Assembly (NCBI RefSeq): GCF_900104685.1
Contig: NZ_LT629755.1
Coordinates: 1,426,001 to 1,490,000 of the forward strand
DNA length: 64,000 nt
From: Agromyces flavus
GTDB taxonomy: Bacteria > Actinomycetota > Actinomycetes > Actinomycetales > Microbacteriaceae
Direction: 5' to 3'
Shown one piece after another: positions 24,915 through 33,252 of the stretch. A model generated the notes under the pieces. That model ran no database searches, was not told the origin of the DNA, and saw only the letters and a program-made list of their open reading frames with translations. The translations under genes and the position numbers were made by a program. The first letter of the stretch is position 1. Each line of letters starts with the position of its first letter.

Positions 24915-25019
24915 GCGCCCATCGTGCCGGATCGACACGAGGGCGCGGGAGGGCTTGCGCCGGAGGCGGAGATGGCGCAGCGCGGCGCGGCTCGCGCCGC
25001 GGCGCGGCTCGCGCCGCCG

Positions 25020-26705
25020 TCAGCCGACCGCGGGTCTCGCACTCCGGCCGCCGGCGGCAGCGGCGCGCCGCACGTGACTGCGCGCGTGCTCGACGGCGGC
25101 GGGGAGTTCGTCGAAGAGATGGCGGCGGTCCCGCAGCGAATCGATGACTCCGACCCGTCGCGCGAGCTCGAGGTGACGCCCCTGGATGCCCTTCACGAGC
25201 ACCGTGACGCCACGCCGCTCGAGCGCGTGGATCAGCTCCGTGATCACCTGTGCGCCGGTGGCGTCGAGCAGCTGGAGCTGCGACATCCGGATGATCACGA
25301 CGTCGACGTCGCGCAGGGCCGCGACCCGCTCGAGCATGCGTTCGGCCGCACCGAAGAACAGGGCCCCCTCGAGCCGGAACAGTGCCACCCGCTCGTCGCC
25401 CGGCTCGGCGGGTGCGGGAAGCTCCTCCCGGTGCACGCCGCTCGATCGGGCGACCGACCGGAGCGCGAGGAAGGCCGCGACCGCGACGCCCACGAGCACC
25501 GCCGTGATCAGGTCGACGCTCACGGTGATGATCGCGGTGCCGATGAAGACCGCCGCATCCGCGCGCGTGGATCCGAGGACGGTGCGCACGGTGGCAGCCG
25601 GGATCATGCGCGCCGCGGTCACCATGAGCACGCCGGACAGCGCGGCGAGCGGGATGGCGCCGACGACGGTGGCCCCGAGTGCGACCATGCCCGCGAGCAG
25701 CACCGCGTGCGCGATCGCCGCGAGCCGGGTCCGGCCTCCGGTGCGCACGTTCACCGCGGTGCGCGCGATCGCGCCCGTCGCGGGCATGCCGCCGAACGCG
25801 GCGGAGGCGATCGAGGCCAGTCCCTGGCCGACGAGCTCCCGGTCGGCGTCGTACGGCCCCGTGTCGGAGATGGAGGCCGCCACCCGTGCCGACAGCAGCG
25901 ACTCGATGGCGGCGAGCGCGGCGACGGTCGCCGCCGGAAGCAGCAACGAGGCGAACGCCTCGGGGGCGATCACGGGGACGGCCGGCATCGGCAGCCCGCT
26001 CGGGAGGGCGCCGATCGTCGCGACGGGCAGGCCGGTGACCGCCGCGATCACGGTCACGACGATGATCCCGACCAGCGAGCCGGGCACGAGACGATGCAGC
26101 CGCGGTGCGATGAGCATGATCGCCGCGACCGCTGCGACGACGGCCAGCGACCACGCGGCATCCGGCCATGATGCGCGCATGACGGCGTCGACCGCGCCGA
26201 TGACCGCATTCGCCCCCTCGGTCGCGGGCACGCCGACGGCGGACGGCACCTGCTGCAGGAAGATGATGACCGCGATGCCGAGCGTGAACCCCTCGATGAC
26301 CGGCCACGGGATGAACGTGACCGCCCGGCCGAGCCGCAGCACGCCGGCCGCGAGCACCATGAGGCCGGCGAGAAGCCCGACGACGGCGAGCGCACCCAGT
26401 CCGTGGGTGGCGATGATGGGCGCGAGCACGACGACCATGGCGCCGGTCGGCCCCGACACCTGCACGTTCGACCCGCCGAACACGGCGGCCACGAGTCCGG
26501 CGATGATCGCGGTGACCAGCCCGCTGGCGGCGCCCGCGCCCGAGCTGACGCCGAACGCGAGCGCCAGCGGCAAGGCCACGACTCCGGCGGTGATGCCCGC
26601 CACGAGGTCGCCCCGCCACGTGCGTCGCAGGTCGCGGTAGTCCGCGGTCGAGGGCAGCAGTGAGCGGATGCCGCGCGCGGCACGCCGCACGGCGGTGTCC
26701 GTCAC
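25020..26705 (-). CDS. SulP-family anion transporter with STAS domain
   Basis: 561 residues. Membrane domain of about 12–14 helices (WRGDLVAGITAGVVALPLAL, NVQVSGPTGAMVVVLAPI) followed by a C-terminal STAS domain (about 430–545; VVIIRMSQLQLLDATGAQVI). SulP proteins carry sulfate, bicarbonate or other anions. It is translated from a GTG overlapping the arsR stop (GTGA). Coupling to an ArsR regulator suggests response to an inorganic ion; substrate unproven. Confidence 0.9.
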   Translation of the reverse strand: MTDTAVRRAARGIRSLLPSTADYRDLRRTWRGDLVAGITAGVVALPLALAFGVSSGAGAASGLVTAIIAGLVAAVFGGSNVQVSGPTGAMVVVLAPIIATHGLGALAVVGLLAGLMVLAAGVLRLGRAVTFIPWPVIEGFTLGIAVIIFLQQVPSAVGVPATEGANAVIGAVDAVMRASWPDAAWSLAVVAAVAAIMLIAPRLHRLVPGSLVGIIVVTVIAAVTGLPVATIGALPSGLPMPAVPVIAPEAFASLLLPAATVAALAAIESLLSARVAASISDTGPYDADRELVGQGLASIASAAFGGMPATGAIARTAVNVRTGGRTRLAAIAHAVLLAGMVALGATVVGAIPLAALSGVLMVTAARMIPAATVRTVLGSTRADAAVFIGTAIITVSVDLITAVLVGVAVAAFLALRSVARSSGVHREELPAPAEPGDERVALFRLEGALFFGAAERMLERVAALRDVDVVIIRMSQLQLLDATGAQVITELIHALERRGVTVLVKGIQGRHLELARRVGVIDSLRDRRHLFDELPAAVEHARSHVRRAAAAGGRSARPAVG

Positions 26706-27088
26706 GCGCCGACCGCCGTCCCCGTCGCGGCCGGCAGCTCGGGCAGGTCCGTCTGCGCGACGAGCTGGCGCTCGGTCGCCTGGAGGATCTCGCCGAGCAG
26801 GGCACGCGCCACGCGGAGCAGGTCGGCGACCTGCGGGTACGCGAGCCGGTAGGCGACCTGGTTGCCACGCCGCTCCGCCGTGACGAGCCGGTAGTTCCGC
26901 AGCACCGAGAGGTGCTGGGACAGGTGCGACGCCTCGAGCCCGGTCGCGGCGAGCAGTTCGGCGACCGGCGTCTCGTCGGCGGGCGATGCGGCGAGCACCT
27001 CCAGCACGCGGACACGCACCGGGTGCGCGAGGCCCTTGAAGAGGTTGGCCTTGACCTCGTAGAGCGGACGACTGGCGTCGGTGAACAC
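26702..27088 (-). CDS. ArsR-family repressor
   Basis: 128 residues with a winged helix (KGLAHPVRVRVLEVLAASPA, LLAATGLEASHLSQHLSVLR, RRGNQVAYRLAYP). No Cys or clustered His is present for classic metal binding, so the signal is unclear. GTG at 27088 has a strong GAAGGAG; the frame is open further upstream through the operator. It controls itself and the SulP gene, most likely by binding the 26-bp inverted repeat. Confidence 0.88.
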   Translation of the reverse strand: MFTDASRPLYEVKANLFKGLAHPVRVRVLEVLAASPADETPVAELLAATGLEASHLSQHLSVLRNYRLVTAERRGNQVAYRLAYPQVADLLRVARALLGEILQATERQLVAQTDLPELPAATGTAVGA

Positions 27089-27100
27089 GGCGACTCCTTC

Positions 27101-27126
27101 ATGGATTGATGAATCCATCAATCCAT
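27101..27126. promoter_or_regulatory. ArsR operator
   Basis: A 26-base near-perfect inverted repeat with arms ATGGATTGATG and CATCAATCCAT and two mismatched pairs at the centre. It lies 13 bp upstream of the arsR GTG, overlapping the probable transcription start; CATAAT (minus strand, 27125–27130) is a possible -10. Confidence 0.75.
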
Positions 27127-27195
27127 TATGCGTGATCCGACAGGATGTCCGGTCATCGGTTGCCGCATGCGCCTTCCACCATCAGACTGTCGCCC

Positions 27196-28155
27196 ATGGG
27201 CCAGCCGGCCGCGCCCCCGCCCAGCCCGCTCGTGTTCGACACGCGCGGAGCGCCTCCGCGCGACCGGTTCGAACTGACCCGCGAGATCGCGCGTGGCCTC
27301 ACGACACCGGTCGACCTCATCGCGCACGACCCGCAGCGCTTCCGGCTCCGCGTCGCGACCCACCGGCTCGGAAACGTCTCGCTCGTCCGCAACCAGGGCG
27401 TCGGCGCGAGCGTGTCGAGGACGGAGCGGATGTCCCGACGCGCCGACCACGCACGGCTGATCGTCGGCATCGCTGAGGCGCGCGGCACGTACGAGCGCGG
27501 CGTCGCACGTCCGACCGAGGTCATGCTGTACTCCTCGATCCGCAGCCACGTGTCGCGCCTCGACGGCATGCGACGCACGTTCGTCTCGGTCGACTACGAC
27601 GACCTGCGCCTGCCGACCCGCATCGTCGAAGCGCAGCTTCACGCACCGATCCACGCGCGGAGCGGCATCGCGCACGTCGTCGCGACCTCGCTGCTCGCGA
27701 TCGCCGAGCTCCGATTCGGCGACAGCACGGTCGACGCGACCTCGCTGAGGCGGCCGGTGATCGAGCTCGTGCGGAGCCTGCTGACGGTGACCGCCGGCGA
27801 CGAGTTCCGCGCGCGCGAACCGCTGCGCGCGACGCTCGCCGAGCACATCCTGCGATTCATGGAGGACCGACTGGCCGATCCGTCGCTCAGCGTCGGCGTC
27901 GTCGCTCGCGCGCACCACATCTCCGACCGGTACGTGTACGCGATCCTCCAGTCGATGGGCATCGTGTTCGGCGACTGGGTGCGGACGCGACGCCTCGAGG
28001 AATGCGCGTCGATGCTCACCGACCCGTCCTCGCACGGGCTCACCGTGTCGGAGATCGCGTTCCGGTGGGGCTTCCGCGATCACTCCGCGTTCAGTCGCGC
28101 CTTCCACCGCTCGTACGGCGCTACGCCGACCGAGTGGCGCCGACGCTGGTCGTGA
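27196..28155 (+). CDS. AraC-family transcriptional regulator
   Basis: 319 residues. The N-terminal sensor half resembles AraC-binding-like domains (about 20–200). The C-terminal double helix-turn-helix is clear: LSVGVVARAHHISDRYVYAI, and LTVSEIAFRWGFRDHSAFSR with FHRSYGATPTEWRR. Inducer unknown. ATG at 27196 is preferred; ATG at 27145 is possible. It faces away from arsR and reads toward the alpha/beta hydrolase, which could be a target. Confidence 0.88.
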   Translation: MGQPAAPPPSPLVFDTRGAPPRDRFELTREIARGLTTPVDLIAHDPQRFRLRVATHRLGNVSLVRNQGVGASVSRTERMSRRADHARLIVGIAEARGTYERGVARPTEVMLYSSIRSHVSRLDGMRRTFVSVDYDDLRLPTRIVEAQLHAPIHARSGIAHVVATSLLAIAELRFGDSTVDATSLRRPVIELVRSLLTVTAGDEFRAREPLRATLAEHILRFMEDRLADPSLSVGVVARAHHISDRYVYAILQSMGIVFGDWVRTRRLEECASMLTDPSSHGLTVSEIAFRWGFRDHSAFSRAFHRSYGATPTEWRRRWS

Positions 28156-28302
28156 TCCCGTCGCGCCCCCGTGGGCGGACGCGATCGTGCGGATCCGGCA
28201 CAGCGGGAGTGCGGGCGGAGACGAGCGGACGCCACGAGTGCGGCGTACGCTCGCCGAGACCCGACCCCCGTATCGACGCCAGCGACTCGCGAAGGAGCCT
28301 CC

Positions 28303-29025
28303 ATGTCCACCATCGTCCTCGTCCACGGCGCGTTCGCCGACGCATCCGGATGGAACGACGTCATCACCCGTCTGCAGCAGGACGGCCACACCGTGTACGC
28401 GCCCGCGAATCCGCTGCGCGGCCTCGAGTCCGACGCCGCGTACCTTCGGTCCTTCCTCGAGACGCTCGGGGGACCCGTCGTGCTCGTCGGCCACTCGTAC
28501 GGCGGCGCGGTCATCACCAACGCGGCCACCGGTCTCGACCACATCGCCGCCCTGGTCTACATCGCGGCCTTCGCCCTCGACGAGGGCGAGGCGGTCGGTC
28601 AGGCGACGGGCCTCGGCGGCGAGGCCCCGGACCTGCTGGCGGTCACCGTCATCCGCCCGTTCCCGGGCGCGGCCGAGCGCGACGGCGACGCCTACCTGAA
28701 CCCCGAGGTCTTCCCGCAGGTGTTCTGCCAGGACGTCGCCCCCGAACTCGCGGCCGCGATGGCCGCCGCCCAGCGGCCCGCGGCGCTCGCCTCGCTCGTG
28801 CAGCCCTCCGGGCCGCCGGCCTGGCGGAGCATCCCGAGCTGGTATCTCGTGGCGTCGTCCGATCGGGTCATCCCGCCGGCCGCCGAGCGTGCGATGGCGG
28901 CGCGCGCGGGTGCGACCACGGTGGAGATCGAGAGCTCGCACGTGGCGATGATCAGCCATCCCGACGAGGTCGCGTCGCTCATCCGCGACGCGGTCACGGC
29001 ATCGGAGGAGGCGCAGGTGGCCTGA
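28303..29025 (+). CDS. alpha/beta hydrolase
   Basis: 240 residues. Start MSTIVLVHGAFADASGW (oxyanion-hole HG), nucleophile GHSYGG (Ser near 66), and C-terminal His in SSHVAMISHP. Closest in look to small esterases of the salicylate/methyl-ester hydrolase type. Substrate unknown. Good GAAGGAG before the ATG. Its end overlaps the converging DNA glycosylase gene by 32 bp. Confidence 0.88.
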   Translation: MSTIVLVHGAFADASGWNDVITRLQQDGHTVYAPANPLRGLESDAAYLRSFLETLGGPVVLVGHSYGGAVITNAATGLDHIAALVYIAAFALDEGEAVGQATGLGGEAPDLLAVTVIRPFPGAAERDGDAYLNPEVFPQVFCQDVAPELAAAMAAAQRPAALASLVQPSGPPAWRSIPSWYLVASSDRVIPPAAERAMAARAGATTVEIESSHVAMISHPDEVASLIRDAVTASEEAQVA

Positions 29026-29587
29026 GCCCGATGCCCGCGGCGCGGGCGGGCTCGGCGTACGCCTCCGCCAGGTCGGCGACGGTCGCGTGCGCGTTCAGCC
29101 CGCTCGGATTCGGGACGACCCAGAGCTCCGCCCCGCCGAGCGTCTCGTCCTGGCGCCCGGCACGCGCCTTCGGCCGGTCGAATCCCTGCCGATAGGCCGT
29201 GAGTCCGACGATCGCGACGACCCGCGGATGCCACCGCGCCACGTCATCGCCGAGGCGCACCGCACCGGCGCGCAACTCGGCCCGGTCGAGCTCGTCGGCG
29301 CGCGCCGTCGCGCGGTGCACGAGATTGGAGATGCCGATTCCGGCGTCGAGGAACATGCGGCGGTCCTCCTCCGTGAAGCCGTCGGCGAAGCCGGGCAGCC
29401 GCGGGATCACGCCGGCCGCCGCGAGCGCCGGGTAGAACCGGTTCCCGGGGTGCGCGAAATGCGTGCCGGTCGCCGCGGTCCAGAGGCCCGGGTTGATCCC
29501 GACGAACACGAGCCTGGGGTGCGCCGGCATGAGGTCGTCCACGCTCCGGCCGCGGAACGACTCGAGTTCGGCGCGCGTGAATCCCAT
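28994..29587 (-). CDS. mug: G:T/U mismatch-specific DNA glycosylase
   Basis: 197 residues of the uracil-DNA glycosylase superfamily, MUG type: VFVGINPGLWTAATGTHFAH (catalytic Asn in GINPG), GNRFYPAL, and VVPNPSGLNAH. It excises uracil or thymine opposite G and other damaged pyrimidines. A Pro-rich tail follows. It starts 9 bp after the Nudix–SRPBCC gene. Confidence 0.92.
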   Translation of the reverse strand: MGFTRAELESFRGRSVDDLMPAHPRLVFVGINPGLWTAATGTHFAHPGNRFYPALAAAGVIPRLPGFADGFTEEDRRMFLDAGIGISNLVHRATARADELDRAELRAGAVRLGDDVARWHPRVVAIVGLTAYRQGFDRPKARAGRQDETLGGAELWVVPNPSGLNAHATVADLAEAYAEPARAAGIGLRPPAPPPMP

Positions 29588-29596
29588 CGGCGTCCC

Positions 29597-30439
29597 CTAC
29601 TCCGGGCCCGTCCGCCCGGCTCCGCGCGCGGCGCGCGCCACGCGCGCGAGCACGTGCCGCGTGGCGAAGACGTGCGCGCCGGTGCCCAGGAGCAGGCCCC
29701 GATATGCGGCGCCCTGCCGACCGGGGAAGATCGCACGAGTCTCCGCATGCACCCGGCTGCGGTCGGCACCGGCGCCCTCGACGCGGAACACGAGTTCGTA
29801 GTCGGAGTACCGATGCCGGCCGGCCAGAGTCAGCATGATCGGACGCTCGGCCGTCACGACGTGGAATCCCGGCACGCTCGAGCACGCGGCGAGCGGCCGC
29901 GGGCCGGACCGTCCGGTGTCCTCGCAACCGAGCAGCCTCGCGCCGCACGCGCTGCCGATCGACTCGACCACGTCCTCGAGCGCCGACCACACCGCGTCGC
30001 GGTCGGCCGCGACGTCGACCGCGTGCTCGTCGACGTACGGCAGCTCCGGCACGATGCCCGCTCGGCGAAGGTGGTCGACGAGATGGGTCGTGAGGGGCAT
30101 CGCATGGAGTTCGTCGACGCCGACCCAGCGTGCGTCGTCGGCATCGTCGCCGTGGCCGAGCACGCCGCCCGTGACGCGCGCGGCGAAGTCGTGCACCTCG
30201 AACTCCCTCCCCTCACCGGCCGGCACGCGCACCGTCCACAGCTCGCGTCCGACCTCCACCTCGAGGCCGGTCTCCTCCCGCGTCTCCCTGGCAGCGGTCG
30301 CCTCCAACGATTCGCCGGGTTCGACCCGACCGCCCGGAACCGACCACCGGCCGCGCTGCGGCGAGCGCCCGCGCTTGACGAGCAGCACCCGGCCGGCATC
30401 GTCGACGATCACCGCACTCGCCGCCGCCACGACCTCCAT
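29597..30439 (-). CDS. Nudix domain fused to an SRPBCC-like domain
   Basis: 280 residues. Residues 1–135 form a Nudix domain with the full box in GGRVEPGESLEATAARETRE plus EETG. Residues about 150–275 resemble SRPBCC/DUF2867 proteins (DVAADRDAVWSALEDVVES, VPGFHVVTAERPIMLTLAGR, YELVFRVEG). Such a fusion is unusual. Start at 30439 is set by TACGGT six bases upstream, inside the lepB gene, so it has its own leaderless promoter as well as overlapping lepB by 31 bp. Confidence 0.8.
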   Translation of the reverse strand: MEVVAAASAVIVDDAGRVLLVKRGRSPQRGRWSVPGGRVEPGESLEATAARETREETGLEVEVGRELWTVRVPAGEGREFEVHDFAARVTGGVLGHGDDADDARWVGVDELHAMPLTTHLVDHLRRAGIVPELPYVDEHAVDVAADRDAVWSALEDVVESIGSACGARLLGCEDTGRSGPRPLAACSSVPGFHVVTAERPIMLTLAGRHRYSDYELVFRVEGAGADRSRVHAETRAIFPGRQGAAYRGLLLGTGAHVFATRHVLARVARAARGAGRTGPE

Positions 30440-30981
30440 GCCACCACCGTAGGACGCTCGCCGCGGCGGGGCAGCCGGGCGCGCACGATCCCGCGCAGGT
30501 CGCGGCGCCGCACGTACGGGTCCGCCCATGAGCGCGAGTCGTCGGATGCCTCGGAGTCGTCGCCGAGCACGAGGTAGCCGTCGGCGGGCACCGCGAACCG
30601 GCCACGATAGCCGCCGGCCGGGCGCGCGACGGGCTCGGCCACGGGCGCGCCATCCGCTCGCACCATGCCGCCGGCGATCTCGATGCGCTCGCCGGGCAGG
30701 CCGACGACGCGCTTGACGAGCGCGCCGCCGCGCAGGCGCGAACGGAACACGACGAGGTCACCCCGTCGGACGCGGGTGCCGCGGCGCAGCCGCGACGTCA
30801 CGAGCAGATCGCCCGGCTCGAGCGTGGGTCGCATGGATCCGGAGCGGACCAGCGTCGTGAACACGCCGAACCGATGGACGAGCAGTGCGCCGACGGCGAC
30901 GCCGGCGAGCGCGGCGACGATCCGCGCGACCGAGCGGCCCGCGCGGTCAGCGGTGCGCGTGGTGGGTCCCGTGCTCGTCAC
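30409..30981 (-). CDS. lepB: signal peptidase I (S26), active form
   Basis: 190 residues. One membrane helix (about 20–43), then catalytic Ser in RSGSMRPTL and catalytic Lys in LVKRVVGLPGE, and the conserved VPADGYLVLGDDSEASDDSR. It removes signal peptides on the outer face of the membrane. GTG at 30981 overlaps the end of the DUF6448 gene by 35 bp, so a secreted protein and its possible peptidase are coupled. Confidence 0.9.
   Translation of the reverse strand: MTSTGPTTRTADRAGRSVARIVAALAGVAVGALLVHRFGVFTTLVRSGSMRPTLEPGDLLVTSRLRRGTRVRRGDLVVFRSRLRGGALVKRVVGLPGERIEIAGGMVRADGAPVAEPVARPAGGYRGRFAVPADGYLVLGDDSEASDDSRSWADPYVRRRDLRGIVRARLPRRGERPTVVAWRSWRRRVR
30446..30451 (-). promoter_or_regulatory. 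leaderless -10 TACGGT inside lepB
   Basis: TACGGT on the minus strand, six bases before the ATG at 30439, within the last codons of the signal peptidase gene. Confidence 0.5.
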
Positions 30982-31564
30982 CCGACGCGGACCCGTGCGC
31001 GTGGCCGTGCTCGTCCCCTTCGGCGAGGTGGAAGAACGCCACGTACGCGGCGATGTACGCGCGCGCCGCGGCGAGGTCGTCGACGTCGAAGTCCTTCGTC
31101 GCGAGGACCCGGTCGAAGCGGTTCCTGAGCTCGGGCAGCTGCTCTCCCGGTACGAGGGCCTCGAGTGCCGCGAGGTCGCCCTCGGCGATGCATCGGTCGG
31201 CCGCGACGACCTTCGCGTCGATCGGCTCGCCCGAGGGCCGGATGCCGGTGAAGGGCTCGCCCTCCCCCGCGCGGTGCAGTCGCACGAGCGTGTCGAGGAA
31301 GTACCGGTCGGCGAGCTCGCGAGCGTCGTCGCCCAGGACGCGCACCCGGCGCGCGAGCTCGAACGCCTCGCGCACCTCGGCCTCGTGCGCCTCGTCCACC
31401 CACTTCAGTGCGTGGTTCGCCTCGCCCGAGTCGAGCGCGCGCCGGCCGTCGGCGACCGTGGGCCCGTCCATGGTGTCGCAGTGCGCACGCGCGGGCCTCA
31501 CGAACGCCAGGGCGAGGGCGACGGATGCCGCGACGGCGGCGAGCAGGCGGGTGACGAGGTGCAT
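30947..31564 (-). CDS. secreted DUF6448 protein with His-rich tail
   Basis: 205 residues. Signal peptide of 27 residues ending ARA. The mature part begins HCDTMDGP and is all-helical. The last 25 residues are rich in His, Asp and Glu (DEHGHAHGSASGDEHGTHHA), suggesting metal binding outside the cell. Function of the family is unknown. ATG after GGAGG. First gene of the run DUF6448–lepB–Nudix/SRPBCC–mug. Confidence 0.78.
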   Translation of the reverse strand: MHLVTRLLAAVAASVALALAFVRPARAHCDTMDGPTVADGRRALDSGEANHALKWVDEAHEAEVREAFELARRVRVLGDDARELADRYFLDTLVRLHRAGEGEPFTGIRPSGEPIDAKVVAADRCIAEGDLAALEALVPGEQLPELRNRFDRVLATKDFDVDDLAAARAYIAAYVAFFHLAEGDEHGHAHGSASGDEHGTHHAHR

Positions 31565-31692
31565 GCCGTCCTCCCTTCCGCACGTGGACCTGCGGCACTG
31601 CGAGCCACGGAACCAGCCTACGAACCGAGCCCGTCGTCAGAGGGGACCTTCGCCCCTGATCGCGACCGGCGCGCAGGGGCACCGTGGGGCGC

Positions 31693-33246
31693 ATGGACAC
31701 GGTGGTCTCGACCCCGGTCGGACGTGTGCGCGGTGCCGTCGTCGACGGCGTCCACGTCTTCCTCGGCATCCCGTACGCGGCGCCCCCGTTCGGCAGGCGG
31801 CGCCTACGCCCGCCCGAGCCGGTCGATCCGTGGGACGGCGTGCGGGACGCGACCGAGCTCGGACCCGAGCCGCCGCAGGTCGCACCGCCGTCCGCCGGGG
31901 CGCCGGGCGAGGGCGCGTCGGGTGATTGGTCCGACGTCGGCGAGGCGTTCGCGCGCGTGACGCGCGCCGCGCCATCCGAGGACGTGCTCAACCTCGACCT
32001 GTGGACGCCCGACCCGGGTGCGCGCGGGCTGCCCGTGATGGTGTGGATCCAGGGCGGGATGTTCGAGCTCAGCTCGACCGCCGCGTACGACGGCAGCACC
32101 TTCGCGCGCGACGGCGTCGTGTGCGTCGTGATCAACTGGCGGCCGGGAGCCGAGGGATTCCTCAACCTCGGTGACGGCATCGCGAACGTCGGGCTGCTCG
32201 ACCAGGTCGCTGCGCTGACCTGGGTGCGCGAGAGCATCGCCGCGTTCGGCGGCGATCCCGACAATGTCACGGTGTTCGGCGAGTCGGCCGGGGCCATGGC
32301 CATCGGCATGCTGCTCGGGATGCCGAGCGCCGAAGGCCTGTTCCGGCGCGCCATCCTGCAGAGCGGAGCGGCGCATCGCGTGATGCCCGACGCCGACGCC
32401 CGCCGCATCGGAGCGCACTTGGCCGAGCTCCTCGGCGTGCCGCCCGAGCGCCGGGCGATCGCCGAGGCCGGCATCGACCGCCTGCTCGAGGCGCAGGCGC
32501 GGTTGAAGGACGAGCTCATGGCCGATCCGGACCCGGCTCGTTGGGGCGCGGAGGTCGTCGCGACCATGATGCCGTGGGAGCCGTCGGTCGACGGCGAGGT
32601 GATCCCCGCGCCGCCGGTCGAGCGGATCGCGGCCGGCGCGGCGCGCGACATCGACCTGATCATCGGGAGCAACGTCGACGACTGGCGCCTGTGGAGCGTG
32701 GTCGGCGGCGTCTTCGCCACGATCACCGATGAGATCATGTCCGGTCCGGTCGAGCGCTTCGGCTATCAGTCGCTCGCCGCGTACGGGCTCTCGCCCGACG
32801 CGGCGCTCTCGGCGTACCGGGCCCGGCACCCGCAGGCCTCGGCGGGCGATGTCTTCGCGCTCGTGCAGACCGACTGGTGGATCCGGGTGCCCGCGCTCCG
32901 GCTCGCCGACGCGCACGCCGGTATGGAAGGGCGCACGTACATGTACGAGTTCGCCTGGTCCTCGCCGGGCCTCGGCGCGGTGCACGCCCTCGAGATCCCC
33001 TTCGTGTTCGGCAGGCTCGGCCCCGACGTGCCGTTGTTCGGGCCGATGCTCGGAGCGGACGCACCGCAGGAACTCGCCGACACCATGCATCGCGCGTGGA
33101 TCGCCTTCGCGTCGACCGGCGATCCCGGCCCCGAATGGCCGCGATACGACCTCGACCGGCGTGCCACGATGCGCTTCGACGTGTCCTCGCAGGTCGTGCC
33201 CGACCCGCGCGCATGGGAGCGGGAGCTCTGGAACGGCGTCCGGTGA
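31693..33246 (+). CDS. type B carboxylesterase
   Basis: 517 residues, the usual length for bacterial para-nitrobenzyl esterase relatives. GIPYAAPPFGRRRLRPPEP near the start, oxyanion strand VWIQGGMFELS, nucleophile FGESAGA (Ser near 199), late His in VHALEIPFVFG. Cytoplasmic, no signal peptide. ATG at 31693 is preceded seven bases upstream by CACCGT; a GTG at 31684 is possible. The E2-like gene follows after 6 bp. Confidence 0.92.
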   Translation: MDTVVSTPVGRVRGAVVDGVHVFLGIPYAAPPFGRRRLRPPEPVDPWDGVRDATELGPEPPQVAPPSAGAPGEGASGDWSDVGEAFARVTRAAPSEDVLNLDLWTPDPGARGLPVMVWIQGGMFELSSTAAYDGSTFARDGVVCVVINWRPGAEGFLNLGDGIANVGLLDQVAALTWVRESIAAFGGDPDNVTVFGESAGAMAIGMLLGMPSAEGLFRRAILQSGAAHRVMPDADARRIGAHLAELLGVPPERRAIAEAGIDRLLEAQARLKDELMADPDPARWGAEVVATMMPWEPSVDGEVIPAPPVERIAAGAARDIDLIIGSNVDDWRLWSVVGGVFATITDEIMSGPVERFGYQSLAAYGLSPDAALSAYRARHPQASAGDVFALVQTDWWIRVPALRLADAHAGMEGRTYMYEFAWSSPGLGAVHALEIPFVFGRLGPDVPLFGPMLGADAPQELADTMHRAWIAFASTGDPGPEWPRYDLDRRATMRFDVSSQVVPDPRAWERELWNGVR

Positions 33247-33252
33247 GGTCGG

